64,000 nt of DNA from Epiperipatus broadwayi (taxonomy: Eukaryota > Onychophora > Udeonychophora > Euonychophora > Peripatidae), in the NCBI GenBank assembly GCA_028023455.1, contig JAQFVV010000063.1, positions 4,886,794 through 4,950,793 on the forward strand, read 5' to 3'. The translations under genes and the position numbers were made by a program. The stretch's first letter is position 1. Every line of letters begins with the position of its first letter. Positions 11,126 through 24,494 of this stretch are shown in pieces. The notes under the pieces are model-generated. The model was not told the DNA's origin. It searched no databases and was given only the letters and a program-made list of their open reading frames with translations.

Positions 11126-12100
11126 ACTCTCCATACTATTTTTCCATCTCTCTAACTCCCTATTCTTTACACTCAACAATCCTCTTAACACAATCATCCA
11201 TCTTTTGTACAAATATATACTGATATAAATTCTTTATCCAAATCTTTTGCATACCACATTACATTTTTCACCCATCTTGTTACCTGCCCTTTACTCATAA
11301 CCCAATTAAATACTATTTTAGCTATTTTTTTATTATCTATAAACTGCAATCTACCAAATATTTTCATTTTACTTTTTGCATCTCTCATATGAAAACTTGA
11401 CCCTCCATTTCTCATTGAATTGCCTCTTTTGCTGTCCATACATCTGCATCCAATGCATGTCTTTTCCTATTTTCTTTTAAACTTTTTTTAAGTAATTTAA
11501 TATCTCTTTACTAACATATAATGTATCATTACCATATGTTAACCCTGCTACTGCAACTCCTTTCCATATAATTCTAACTACATCATATTTACTATATGAA
11601 AACACTGTTAATTTCTTTATCAATCCCTTTCTTTTCTTTGCTTCATTTATCAATTTTTTCTCCCATTCATCCAAATAATTTTTCTGATTACTTAAAATAA
11701 TTCCCAAATAACTATATCTATTCACCACACTTAACTTAATATCTCCCAATAAAAATTCTACATCTTCTCTTTCCCCAGTATTAACCATCATTATATTTGA
11801 TTTTTCTTCACTAAATTTAATCTCCATCTCTTTACCAACCCTTGCACATGTCCTCAAAATAACTTCCATATCTTCTCTTCTTTCTGCACACAAAAATATA
11901 TCATCTGCAAAAAAAAAAAAACCTGACAAAATATATACTCCCTTACTACCTATTAACAGTATTTCTATTCCTCTTCCTCATCTTTCTATTGCTATTTCCA
12001 CTTCACTCAAATACAACACAAACAAAATAGGTAACATAGGGCATCCTTGCCTTAGCCCCACCCCATTTTTAATTTTAACTGATTCTATATTCCCTAATTG
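11123..12100 (-). pseudogene. LINE-C, middle segment: RT box B/C and thumb
   Basis: Reading leftward from 12100, the frame gives GVGLRQGCPMLPILFVLYL (RT box B), a stop, then FFFADDIFLCAERREDM (box C, F-A-D-D), then E-M-E-I-K-F-S-E-E-K-S-N and V-N-R-Y-S-Y-L-G-I-I-L, the normal order for a non-LTR RT. The longest open piece is 11477-11929. A 12-A run (11909-11920 on the plus strand) sits directly before the FADD box. Further stops occur toward 11194. The segment joins in sense and order to 14622-15640 once the 2.5-kb insertion at 12115-14604 is ignored. Probably a Nimb/I-like LINE, but the clade is inference. Confidence 0.75.
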
Positions 12101-13938
12101 ATATATATATATATTGTAAATATCGATAAGTCTATCTATATTTTAAGAATTGTCATTTGTTATTAAAAAAAAAATCTCTTTGAGTTGATGTTTATATATG
12201 AAGTATTATCATTGTTTATGGTTATTAGGTATAGTTATTGTTTGAAGTTATTATCTTATTTATATGTTGATGGTACATCGTTATGAATATTTAATTATTA
12301 TAAATAAATAAAGACATATAAATTGTTGATTATATAAAAAAATTATTTTATTTGCAGTGATTATTAAAAAAATGCAATATTATTATTTATGTATATATAT
12401 ATTTTTAAAGCTGTCGAATAAATTTTCAATTTAATATTTTTGTATATATATATGCTTGATATTTTATTTTTTTTTAAATGTTAATTGTTTAAAATAAAAC
12501 ATGTGTAACAATGGTTTTCAAAACAGCATTTGCTAGCACGTGGAACAACAGCAAAAACAAGAGGAGGCCATTATTATTATTAAGATAGTAATAAAACCAA
12601 CTGAAGGATAAAATTTTGTTGTACTTTGTGTCTTTGAAATTACCATTCTTCAGAATATTGGAATAAGATAGATTTCTATGGTAAATACATAAATCATGAC
12701 AGGCTAATAGGGATATATCGCAGCCAAGAGGCTGCACCATTTTCTTTCATTTATTCCAAGGCAGTTTAAAAAGAAAAAACTAAGAAAAGTTCAATACATA
12801 AATTTCATCGCGTTTGAAGCCGAAATTTGACATAGCTATCTGGAATCTATAATGATCAATCTAATAATAATCTGGAGGTAACTAAAATTAATATATTGGA
12901 TTCAACATTTCAATTTATTTATTTATTTTTCAAGGGAAGAAATTTTAGAAGGATAAAAATATACATACATCCCAGAATTGACAATTTTCTCTAACGTGAT
13001 AGTTTCTTCACTTTAACTAGAATGCATTCTAACATTAAATGGATAAAGAAATAAAACAAGGGAATAAGTTGACTTTTGAAGGAAAACTGGACATGTGAAC
13101 TTTGAAAGGTAGTTAATAATTTTATATGTATAAATGATATATAAATATATTTTTGAGATTGATATTTTTGTTTACTTTTATTTTTCATTATAAAAATATA
13201 ACGTTTTATAAATATTCAATTCAAGCGTCTTGTTTTCTAACAGCAATAAACGTTTAACAGGTGTCAAAATTAACACTTAAGTAATTTAAAATCTTAAAGT
13301 ATGGTTTATAAGTTTGGGTTGCATATGAGTTGTTATGTATATTTTAATAAGTAAATTTATATTCGCAAATGTCTATTATAAAAATTGTTTTATTATTAAT
13401 TTATTTCCATTTTTTTTTTAACTTTATATAATGATTCTTATGCATACCAAAACAATAATTTATATATATTTGCTGTATATAATATTTTTTTATTTATTAT
13501 TTTAAATATCTGAAAAATATAAATATGGATTTGTATTTATATTAATACCTACTTGTTAAGCACAGATATGTCTTTATTTATTTAATATATATACTTATTG
13601 CAAGTATATATGTATATTTATTATTTGGGTTTGTATTTAAAACATTGATATTACCTAAAATTAAACCATAATATAAAATAAAGGATGTACTATTTGTTTT
13701 ATAAGTAATGCCTTTGTAATTTATTTGAAAGAGTATTAATATTTTATTCTTATTTTTCTTTTAGTGCCAAAGTCATTATGAAATTAATTGAATTCACAAT
13801 TTAATAGAGGATAACTTCATATTTCACTTATTGTTTAGTCTTTAGGTCACTTACACATATTATTCATTCATATGTTTAGATATACATAAATTTACATAAT
13901 TAGATGTGTATATTGGATTTAATAGAATTCCCTTTGTT

Positions 13939-13940
<2 letters not shown>

Positions 13941-13980
<40 letters not shown>
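13941..13980. repeat. (TA)n tract, 40 bp
   Basis: A pure TA run inside the TGTAA...TTACA element. Confidence 0.95.
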
Positions 13981-13983
<3 letters not shown>

Positions 13984-14199
13984 ATTAGTTAGTCATATCA
14001 ACCTTGAAAATAAATTATAATGATAGATTTCATTGCTCTGTATGATTTTAGATTTATTTCATGTATAGCTAGTTGGAAGGGCATATAAACAATTTATTTA
14101 AATATAACTGGGATAATTTTGTCTTTCTTCATTTAAATTATACAATTTATTATATTAGGCTTTCTCAACAATTGGATTCATTTAGATTATATATATTCC

Positions 14200-14604
14200 A
14201 TTACGTTTATCATCCAATGTTTGAAGCATTATTTTCTTTTCATATATTGATGTTCCATTACATTTGAGATATAATATGTCTATATGATATATTGTCCATT
14301 ACATTTGGCACCACAAACTGTTGGTCCCAGTTAACTGATGATTGGTATAATGGAGCAAAAGTATGTTCCATTATATTTGGACACCACAACGTGGTCAGCA
14401 TAATATGTTCATTTAATTATTCATTACATTTGGTGTATCAAAGTTAGGGGCTTGGTTAACTAATGATTATTGTTACAAAGGTTCATATGTTTATTTTCAT
14501 TTGAGATCATATATAAAGATACATTCCATTATATTTGGCTTTCCCAATGTTTGGGGCCTTCTTTCTTCAATTTAAATGGAATGCAGCAAGTACGTTCCAT
14601 TACA
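14200..14604 (+). repeat. Degenerate repeats of an LTR-end/leader-like motif
   Basis: The motif TTCCATTACATTTGGCACCA and variants recurs near 14259, 14290, 14366, 14422 and 14520, spaced about 30-105 bp, with GTTCCATTACA forming the terminus at 14604. Several copies are followed by a G-rich block (GTTGGTCCC, GTTAGGGGC or GTTTGGGGCC). Each unit looks like an LTR 3' end joined to a TTTGGC-type leader. This is an unusual internal organisation for an LTR. Confidence 0.6.
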
Positions 14605-14621
14605 ATATATATATATATATA

Positions 14622-15640
14622 TAACAATTATTTTCATATAATTTCTTAATAATATCTATTAAAGCTTCATCCAGTCCCAAATTTGCTAAACTTATCCATA
14701 ATATATTTCTATCTACTCTATCATATGCCTTCTCTATATCTATAAAACTCATATATAACTGTTTACTTAAATTACTACTCATATCCATAAGTTGTGTAAC
14801 TACAAATAAACTATCTCCTATATGCCTTTCTAATCTAAAACCTCCTTGCATTTCCCCACTACATTATTCTCTTCCATCCATTTTACAACTCTTCTAGCCA
14901 CCATATATGAGAAAACTTTATATAAAACTGATGTTATCGCTATTGATCTATAAATATTCAACTTTCTATGATCCTTACCCTTTCGTTTAAATAATAATCT
15001 TACTCTTGTATTACTCCAACTACTTGGGAAAACTCTATTCTGTGCCATTTTATTAAAACAAGATAATAACTTTACTTTTGCCCTATATCCTAAATTCATT
15101 ACCATCTCTGCTGCCCATCCATCTAAACCTCTTGCCTTTCCACTTTTCAATTTCTTCTGTACCTCATTCAGTTCATTTTCAGAAAACATAATATTCCCAT
15201 TACTATATGCTTTTACATTTTCTGTCATTCTATCATTAACATCTAACATCTTTTCTATATTCATTACATATCTATTTAAGATTATCTTTAAATCTTCTCT
15301 AGAACTACACTCTATTCCCTCGTCATCTAGTAATACTATCTCTTTCTCCCCTACATTCCTCCTTTTAATGTAATTCCAATTTTTTTTATTCCCATCTCTT
15401 CCACTTTTATTAATATCCTCCAACAATTTACTATTCAATTTCATTCTCTCTCTATAACTATCTATTTTATCTAACTTCTTCTTTTATAAATACTTTTCCC
15501 ATTTAGCATTAATATTTTTTTCACTTTCCTTATTCTTAATAGCACACTTATATTCTCTACATGCTTCTTTCCTCTCTTTCACATTTTTACTAATTCTCAT
15601 TTTTTATTACTTTTATTCTTCTGAATATTATGGTATATGC
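14622..15640 (-). pseudogene. LINE-C, 5' segment: linker and RT N-terminal half
   Basis: The minus-strand frame 15444-14830 encodes a linker, then KSGKARGLDGWAAEMVMNLG, an N-R-V-F-P-S-S-W-S block, a degraded K-D-x-x-x-L-x-x-Y-R-S-I-A-I-T block and a V-L-Y-K-V-F block. After one frameshift near 14850, frame 14851-14600 gives QGGFRLERHIGDSLFVVTQL and YMSFIDIEKAYDRVDRNIL (RT box A, aspartate in I-D-I-E-K-A-Y-D). The upstream coding sense continues to about 15610 with stops, and no endonuclease is seen, so this copy is 5'-truncated. The domain ends at K-K-L-Y-E-N-N where a (TA)n tract and the 2.5-kb insertion begin. Confidence 0.75.
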
Positions 15641-15944
15641 AGCACTCTAAGTGCTAAAATTGTAATTTAATCTCAAAAGGCAACCATTGTTAGGAAATCC
15701 TGATGTTTGTATTGTTTTAACGTTCTATATTAGTTTTATACAAAGATTTATACTACAAAACATAATTTTTTGAAATTAATATAGTATAATTTTTTAATGA
15801 TAATTTAATTTTGTCTCATGAACAAATGAATTACATTAATAAATTCTACAGTACTAGATAGATTTTAAATGAGAAGTATTGTTCTTATTTATCCTCTTCT
15901 GCTTTTTTTCATTACAGCATTACTCTCTCTATAGACATATATAT

Positions 15945-18377
15945 TGTAACCGATGGAATTGTTGAATGCTGTATTCCATTTAAATTGAAGAAAGAAGGCT
16001 CCAAACGTTGGTGCCATTTTGTAATTGGTTGAATTGATGAATGCTGGGTGATGGTTAGGATGATCAATCTGATCTAATGAAACATCTAAACTCTAATTTA
16101 AATTAATCTAGTCTAGCTCAATCGGGTCGCCATTATGTAATAAACCATCACAAAGCACAAATAATCTCTCTTAAAGTCTAATTTATTTAAGCGATATGTG
16201 AAACAAAAGAATAATGAGATTATCTGCTCCAGACATCAACAAATCCATCACATTACAAAGTACACTGCAACCATCTACTATTGCCCTAGACAATAATATA
16301 TGATTAGGTTAACTACTTGATTAGCAATCTAGTGAAAATCCAATCCAATTGATAACTAAAGCAGATTTCAATATATATTTTATTAACCTATTATTATTGT
16401 AGTAATTTAAATCTACTTCATTATTTAATGATGCAGCATTTTATCTTAACGGATAAGCTTCTAAATACCTATAATTGTATTTTACAAAACATTTTTACAT
16501 ATAGACACTATTTAAATATCAAAACAAAATAATACTTGACTCAAATATATATCTAGTTTAACATCTATTAGTTCATTTCTAACTCTACAATGTCCAACAG
16601 CATTACATAAAAGAGATATTAAGTTTCTATTGGATGTTTATTCACCTATGAGTATTAATATTATTTATTTGAATCTTTAAACAATTGAATATAAAATTGG
16701 TTGGCAATGATTAAAACACATGATTATAATTGATATTTATACAAATCAAAACAATATTCAATTAATCCGGTCAATGAAGTTTGTTCTCTTCATTTTATAG
16801 AAGTTTAAGAAAAATATCTAAGACGAGTTATTCTGAACCAACGATAAAGCACGATCTATTTAGACTTTTATGACGGAATCAGACAAACATGAAATAATTG
16901 ACTTTGTAACATTAACTAAGATAAATGATAATATATATATATAATATTCGAATGCAAATATAAATATAAAATTCATATGGGAATAAAATAAAATACTAAT
17001 AAGCAAAACATACCATATCTTATATTCTAGCTCACTTACCAAGCTGGGTTTGAACCTTGTTATTTAAATAGCTACGTCATCTTATGCAATCCAAATAAAA
17101 TAAAATAATTAAGCGTAGTCTTGGTATTTAAATTAACTCAATTTATTGGATTATATAAAATAAAATTGGCAAGATTAATTATAAAATACATTGGAAATTA
17201 CTTTATATTTCAGATTGATTGACTAAATAAAAATGATAAAATTACTATGTGTATCTCTAAATGTGTTGCGACAACAATAGCGACATAAAAAAAAATGAAT
17301 GAATGAATGGAGAGACTTTTGGATATTTTATTGAAAAATATTTATATAACAGATACCAAAGATATGAAATAGGATGGGATAGAAGTCTATTTGTTTATCA
17401 AAATAATAACCGATAAATGAATATGAAATCATATGATATATTTGAATCTCTCCGATCATTTTCATTTAATAAATTATATCACTCTTAAAGATAATTTAAA
17501 TAAAATACACATCCTTTTCAAATACATGTAAAAAAAAACTATTATGCGCACATTTTTATATAAAAAAAATCATACCATATATATATATATATGAGTCTGT
17601 CGGTTCACTATTTATTTGTCCATTGACTGACTTCAGTTTTTATGATGCAAAGAGAAGTTTATTTCTCAGAAATAATAATTCGAACTTTATAGTGCTTCAC
17701 TAACAGTCCTTTTTCTTTTCCAGAGAGGAGAGTGCAATTTAATTAGCCTTTTTTTTTTTTATTATGTGAATTAATCCAGTTGATCCTGTGTTCCTTTGCT
17801 CGTGCACGATGTTCACGCAAATCCAATGGTAGTTATACGCCAAACTTTAAAACAGAAATATCTTTGTTTTTAAAACTAAAATAGCTGATTTTTATATAAA
17901 ACATTTTTTTTTATATAGGTTTCCTTTTTTTTTTTTACATTTTGTTATCGTTCCCTTGGAAATCCTTCGCAACTGTCCCTTCAACTGATTGAATGGGCAG
18001 ATAATTTAAGCTTATTTTTTCATGTTTTATGGTTTAACACAAAAAAAAAATATTGAAAAACTTTTATTTGTAAAAACACAGAAAATAGATTTGTCCATGT
18101 CAATTACAAAAAAAAACGATAGCTGCTATTTATGTGTTCTCTTTCTGGCGTTCTGGTATCATAACAACCACTGAATATTACTCGAATAAACCTCAATGCC
18201 AAATGATACAACAGAGCAGATTTTCCCACCTGGCATTCAAGTACGATGTAAGTTTGGAGAAAATGGATACATGGAAATTAAATCCAAATTTGATTAGGTT
18301 TTTCCTATTATTTGTAAACCAAAATACAAAATTGACATAACAACCTTTATTTACTTTATAAACACTAATAATTTACA
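15945..18377 (-). mobile_element. Second TGTAA...TTACA element, opposite orientation
   Basis: The block runs from TGTAACCGATGG to AATTTACA and is flanked by (TA)n at both sides (15936-15944 and 18378-18394). Its left end, read in reverse complement, matches the right end of the 12115-14604 element, including a CTTTCTTCAATTTAAATGGA block, so the two are family members in opposite orientations. On the minus strand a TATAAA lies near 17690 and an AATAAA follows within ~50 nt, as in an LTR. Reading the minus strand, ATTACATAATGGCGACCCG (about 16120-16150) looks like an LTR end joined to a primer-binding leader. The short ORFs inside look spurious. Confidence 0.55.
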
Positions 18378-18818
18378 TATATATATATATATATTTAATA
18401 ATAATATTTTTTTAAAAATTAATTTATAAACAAATATACATAACACAAAAACATTGAATTATATGTAATAATGTTACTATAGTGACTGCATTAATATACA
18501 TGAAATATGTAAAATAATATCGATCCTATTCAAGTAAACTTATATTGTACTGAATTGTTTTCAAAATTTATTTATTTACCTATATGTTTTTCCTGAGTTT
18601 GATTATAATGAATTTATTATTTTAAAGCTAGAATCAACAGTAAACAATTCTATTTACAAGCTTTAGGTTGCCATGGTGATCAATTTAAATCTATATTTTC
18701 AAGATGTTCCATTATCTATCTATCAAGCAAAGGAAAAATCAAATAAGAACAACAAACTTCTTTATTTTATTTTTTTTTAAATACCTGGATCATTAATCTG
18801 AATATTCACAATATTTAT
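18378..18818. other. AT-rich spacer
   Basis: I see no gene or repeat structure beyond the bordering (TA)n tract. It separates the minus-strand LTR-like element from the giant palindrome. Confidence 0.6.
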
Positions 18819-21648
18819 ATTCTAACCTCCCCCCATGTATTCTCACCCCAAAACATACTGTTTATTACGAATATTACGGGTTCTAGCTCAGTTAACAAAT
18901 AAATAAATGAAATATTCAGCATTAATTAAAATGATTACTAGCTCTAATTTTAAAATACAAATACGGTTCAATTTTAAAATGAATTAAACAAATATTTACT
19001 ATTTTCATGAGACATGGAGTGACAATACAGGGAACGAGATAGACTACATTGAGCCATTATCCACACGATACTACCTCAATGGCATAAGAACACTATCCCC
19101 CCTTTTTACTATACCAAATAACTAACTCATAGTATTCTTCCGACTTTCTGAGCTCTATTCACTACGATTAAAATAATAATCATATCTTAATCTTCTTTAT
19201 AACAAGAATCTAGCTCAATTAAATAAAATGAAGTAAAATAAAATAAAATAAAATCTCAGGTTCATAAATTGTATTCTAACTGATTTAAAATTACGGTAGT
19301 AAAATATGAAAAGGGAATTTTATGTCATAATCTACTACACAGCAACTAACAATAATAAAAAATAATAATAACAATAATAGTATATATAATCTTATTTCTT
19401 CCTAAATGAAATAAATAAATATGTACGTGGTAGTATTTTAATAATCTGACAACAGAATACGTATGGCAACATTAGCATATAATTTAATGTAATATTGTGG
19501 CAACCGACTTATGACCAATAAATAATATAAAATTATGATCTTTTAATTTTAACATACCAATAAATTCTCAAAATTCTTATAACACTTTTATGTTTACCTT
19601 TTGTGCAAAACCTATATGTCTGTTTCAATTATAAATGTATCGTGATTTCATGCATCCATGTGGAGAAATAACAACTCGGACACAAAACTTTAAAACAAAT
19701 TTAAAACAAAGTTTATTAACAACATAAATAAATTAACAATATTTTTACACTATATACATTGGATATCCCTTACTTTCATATCTCAACTTAGTTTATTAGT
19801 TTATAAAATGAAATCAAAATATTATTTACTTTTCCTAGTTAAATCTTATTTTTTTAAACACTTAAGAAAATACAGTATTATTACTTGATTTATTATTATG
19901 GTTAGCTTATTACAAAATGCATTTCTTATATGATTATCACAAATACTTTTCATCCCTAATATTATTAAAATTACATTTTTACAAAATTTACATTCGTAAT
20001 AAAATTCTACAAAATAACAAAATTTAGTTTCATATTGGTTGTATGGAATCTTACAAAGTCAAAACACTATTCTACATTCGGTATTAGGTTTTTATTATTC
20101 ATTATCCGATGTTTATTAATCCTAATATTTTCATTCAAGCCTTACTTCGGATGATATAATTATAACTATTAATATACCATGCACAAGTATATGTTTATTA
20201 CACCTTATTGAATTTTCTTTTGATAAATATGCAATACTCATTCCCTCCAACATTAATATTAAAAAAAAAACATTCAAAGTTTATTATCACTTTTAAAATA
20301 CTTGGTTTAGATTTCTTTTCAAAATCTTACATTCATTTCTGAATTAATTTTACAATGTATTATATGATTCTTTCTCTCTTTATGATATTTTGGACTTTCA
20401 ATTTTAAAGTTACACAATTCTATACATTCAAGCAAATAAACTATTCTTACATAAACGATAACATATCTTCAGTTCTATTTTATTCATTATTTCTTTGAAA
20501 ATATCTTTCTGACCGATGCAGATTCATGAAATAAGGATAGCGAAGATAGATGCATAGGATCAAAATACAACTAGAATATTACTCGTCATATACCTTGACA
20601 ATCATGGCACAGTGAATTAAAAAACACTATAGAAGAGTGACCTTTACCTGTCTACCAACCTCTATCATAGGAACGATGCTAAAGCTATTTCTTCAGCTTT
20701 ATTCTAACATCAAAAGTTTAAAGATATGCAAAACACTGTCCAAACCATATGTGTTCAGTCATAGGACTTAGTTAACTATACTAAATCACGCAAAAACTAA
20801 ATATGATCCAAATCCCTTATTTTTTCCTATTTCTTAAAAAAAAAAAACACATCATCTTGGTTTCCTCTCCACTAGTACTTCCAAGTCACTATCCGATCTT
20901 ATTTCTCAAGATTTTTTCTATACTGTACATCGACAAATACATATCTGCATTACTAACAATAATAAAATTCATTGATATTTTAAAACTATTCCACTGTTCT
21001 ATAAGAAAATCTTTTTACTACTTTCCTCCGTATATTTAATCATATACAAACTATTTAAATATCTGAATACTTTATCACATGAAAGTTCAAAAGAATCACA
21101 CAATTGTTCTGTTAAATTATATGATTAATATACTTTAAAAAAATTGTATGCATAATCCGAATTACTCCTATCTCATAATATGTTAAAAATGTTGTATAAA
21201 ATGTGTACATATAATTTAAACTTTCACACTTCATTCTTAGGTCAATAGATGATCTAAAAAAAATACATTATGCATTATAAATAGCCATTACAAAGAAAAT
21301 ACCAAACAACCTTTATCTCCTGGTTGCGTTCTGGAGGCTTCACCATCCATTTGATCCTTGTAGATATAAGATTCACATCCATACACTTTATTTTTAAACA
21401 ATATTTCTATAATTTTATCAAGCTATTATATTTAAATTTCAATATTACTAAATTTATGTTTATATGTTTTCCCTAATCTCACATAACATTTTATATTCTA
21501 AAATAAATTAGTAAAAAAAAATATTTAAACTATATTTACTGTACTTCTTTATCAAACTTTCTTGAAAACCGTTCATACTAAAGCTAAAAAAAAATGTTTA
21601 TTATTTCTTCTTCAGTCACTTAATGTTCTTCTCCCTGCTTGTTCAATT

Positions 21649-21807
21649 TTAAGGCAAAACAATTATTGCTCTGTTTAATAAATATTCATAGATGACAATC
21701 CTTGGTTTTTTATAATATTTAATACAATTATTAATTATGATATCAGTTAATCCCGTAAAGAAAACGTCTACATATTCTCTTCTAATATTTTCTGCTAATA
21801 TTTTCCC
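21649..21807 (-). pseudogene. Unrecognised coding remnant, palindrome left arm
   Basis: The minus strand contains an open segment whose protein includes ILAENIRREYVDVFFTG and ends YEYLLNRAIIVLP before a stop. The right arm preserves the same frame at 25076-25234. I do not recognise the family. A shared frame with separate lesions upstream in each arm suggests the ancestral unit was coding and decayed after duplication. Just upstream (about 21807-21900) the left arm reads a glutamate codon where the right arm has a TAG stop, but the left arm has its own frame lesion a few codons earlier. Confidence 0.45.
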
Positions 21808-22223
21808 GCGCGACTTTTATGATGCATCTTCTCAGTACTTTGATTTAAATATTCAATAAATTTTTTCTGTCTCCATGGATCCATTTTCATTAAGTAATTT
21901 AGATTTCCATTTTCCTAATCTCTATCTTTATTAAGCATTTTTATAATGAACACTTTATAATATTTTAATTCTTCTTAGATAAAGTTTTTTCTTTTCCTCT
22001 TTCATAAAAACACAATAGCTCCTTCATATCATTATTCGGTAACTTTTTCATTTCTTTTAAAGTTCTGGTAACTATATACTTTGTAATGTTTCCTTTAAAA
22101 AGGACAAACATTCTTTCTCCATTATAACTTTATAAACAATTTTTTCTTTATGATATACACATCTTAATTCTTTTCATAGAGAAGAATAAAAAAACTTCAG
22201 GAGTAGCCTTATAAATTTGTGCG

Positions 22224-22406
22224 TCATAAATTTTTCTGACGGCAAATAACTTCTCTTTTAAGTTTTCCGTATAATGTCCAAATTATATTCCTCTGAGTTA
22301 CAATAATAAGTTTCTGGTTGATCACAAATAAAGCTGTATCAAGGCACTTTACAAATATTTTTCCTTTATCAATACTTTTAGGTACTTTTTTCTGTAGTAT
22401 TTCCAT
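22224..22406 (-). pseudogene. Unrecognised 60-aa ORF, palindrome left arm
   Basis: A short minus-strand frame from ATG (MEILQKKVPKSIDKGKIF) to VICRQKNL. The right arm carries the same protein with about eight substitutions (24495-24677). It is lysine/isoleucine-rich, with no signal peptide, membrane segment or metal-binding motif that I can see. The family is not recognised. On the same strand between this frame and the 21649-21807 segment, further open stretches (about 21950-22110) contain LFKGNITKYIVTRTLKEMKK, suggesting one longer decayed gene. Confidence 0.45.
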
Positions 22407-23454
22407 TTTTACTGCAAGGTTTTGGCTAAACTTGAATAAAAATTCCTGGTAAGAAAACTTTTAAATTAGCCTTCCATTTAAAGGCAGTTCAAAATATTAT
22501 ATTTTAAAAAAAACTTTTAAAACAAATATAAAATTTTAAAATTATATCACTTTTCTAGCTTACAATCTTATACAGCTAAAAAAATATGTTACTCCTTCCT
22601 TCACTTACACATTACTTTTCCCCGCTCCATCCAATTCCTATTTTTCATCTGCTAAATACCTCCGTTGATTGGTTAATGACTTTTTTAGCGCGAACAAATT
22701 TACACATTTTTAGTTTTATAATAGATTAAACCTTTTTTAAAATAAAGAATTTATGACATCATGTTTTAAAATATTACTTAGAATAGTATTTTTAAACTCA
22801 ATTATAGTTTTATCAAAATCATTTAAACTTTAAAACAATTATTAAAATAACATTTAATATTTCAACTTTTACTTTAACGATAGATAGCAATTACATTTAG
22901 TTTTATAATTCACAAACTTTATTATTATATTCTAACAAGCGTGTGTGTGAAGGTATATAATATACAGTCACATGATTACTAACTTTATCAGATGATTTTT
23001 TTTTTTTTAATTTACGTCTCGGTCTAAATTACCAAAACTGATATATTTTATAAAAATAATTAGATAAAAATTTGGAAAAATAATTTAAAAATGTAGAACT
23101 AAATATAATTCTCACCATCCTAAAGTTTATCTCAAAATATACTCTATTAATTTTGACTATTAAATATAATTATAATATTACATATAGCGTTTATTTAATT
23201 TATTAGTTTTAAAACATTACAATTGAATTGTTAATATACTTTTAACTATTTATAGCTGTATTATTTTATATGGCCAGCTTTTACAACCATAAGCAAGGAT
23301 ATAATTAAGCTTTATTTAACTGTTTTTTTAAAATAATCCATTACACTTTTACATACCAGGTATTTTTCAGCCTTAAATTGTACTATAAAATCTAATCGAT
23401 CATACGATTATCAATATATTACACAAACGTATTTTAAAATTTAAAATTTTTTTT

Positions 23455-23470
23455 AGAATGGTCAATTACT
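23455..23470. other. Centre of the giant palindrome
   Basis: About 16 bp (AGAATGGTCAATTACT) separates the two arms, which meet at TTTAAAATTTTTTTT on the left and AAAAAATTTTAAA on the right. So short a loop means the structure could extrude as a long hairpin or cruciform. Confidence 0.85.
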
Positions 23471-24494
23471 AAAAAATTTTAAATTTTAAGATATGTTTGT
23501 ATGATATATAAATAATAGTAGGATAATTAGATTTTATAGTACAATTTAAGGCTGAAAATACCTGGTATATAAAAGTGTAATGGATTATTTTAAAAGAAAA
23601 CAGTTAAATAAAGCTTAATTATATCCTTGCTTATGGTTGTAAAAGCTGGCCATATAAAATAATACAGCTATAAATAGTTAAAAGTATATTAACAATCCAA
23701 TTGTAATATTTTAAAACTAATAAATTAAATAAAAACGATATGTAATATTATAATTATATTTAATAGTCAAAATTAATCTAATATATTTTAAAATAAACTT
23801 TAGGATGGTGAGAATTATATTTAGTTCTACATTTTTAAATTATTTTCCAAATTTTTTATAAAATATATCAGTTTTGGTAATTTAGACCGAGACGTAAATT
23901 AAAAAAATCATCTGATAAAGTTAGTAATCATGTGACTGTATATTATATACCTTCACACACACGCTTGTTAGAATATAATAATAAAGTTTGTGAATTATGG
24001 AACTAAATATAATTGCTATCTATCGTTAAAGTAAAAGTTGAAATATTAAATGTTATTTTAATAATTGTTTTTAAAGTTTAAATGATTTTGATAAAACTAT
24101 AATTGAGTTTAAAAATACTATTCTAAATAATATTTAAGACATGACGTCATAAATTCTTTATTTTAAAGAGGTTTAATCTATTATAAAACTAAAATGTGTA
24201 AATTTGTTCGTGCTAAAAAAGTCATTAACCAATCAACGGAGGTATTTTAGCAGACAAAATATAAGAATTAGATGGAGCGGGAGAAAGTAATGTGTAAGTG
24301 AAGGAGGAAGTAACATATTTTTTAGCTGAATAAGACCGTAAGCTAGAAAAGTGATATAATTTTAAAATTTTGTATTTATTTTAAAAGTTTTTTTTTAACA
24401 TATAATATTTTGACTGCCTTTACATGAAGGGCTAATTTTAAAAGTTTTCTTGCCAGTGATTTTATTCAAGTTTAGCCAAAACCTTACAGTGAAA

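Larger units (their letters stand above)
12115..14604 (+). mobile_element. TGTAA...TTACA element inside LINE-C (LTR-like, non-coding)
   Basis: A 2,490-bp block interrupts LINE-C within its RT domain. It begins TGTAAATATCGATAAG and ends GTTCCATTACA, and both sides are (TA)n, so a 4-bp ATAT duplication is possible but cannot be proven in a TA tract. The TG...CA ends resemble an LTR. No open frame of note is present, so it could be a solo LTR of a long-LTR family or a non-autonomous element. Its right end is homologous, in inverted orientation, to the left end of the element at 15945-18377. The last ~400 bp carry repeated end-like motifs (see separate entry). Confidence 0.6.
18819..23454 (+). 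repeat. Giant palindrome, left arm (~4.6 kb)
   Basis: The left arm begins at TTCTAACCTCCCCCC and is the reverse complement of 23471-28056 along its whole length. Matching landmarks include CTCACCCCAAAA, GGGTTCTAGCTCAGTTAAC, CCACACGATACTACCTCAAT, a (TAAAA)n block near 19230, TGGAGAAATAACAACTCGG and TCATCCATGTGGAG-like sequence near 19660. In a 135-bp sample near 22900 I count two or three differences; elsewhere divergence looks like several percent plus small indels. The arms are therefore independent, separately evolving copies. Decayed coding segments lie within it (21649-21807, 22224-22406). Confidence 0.9.
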
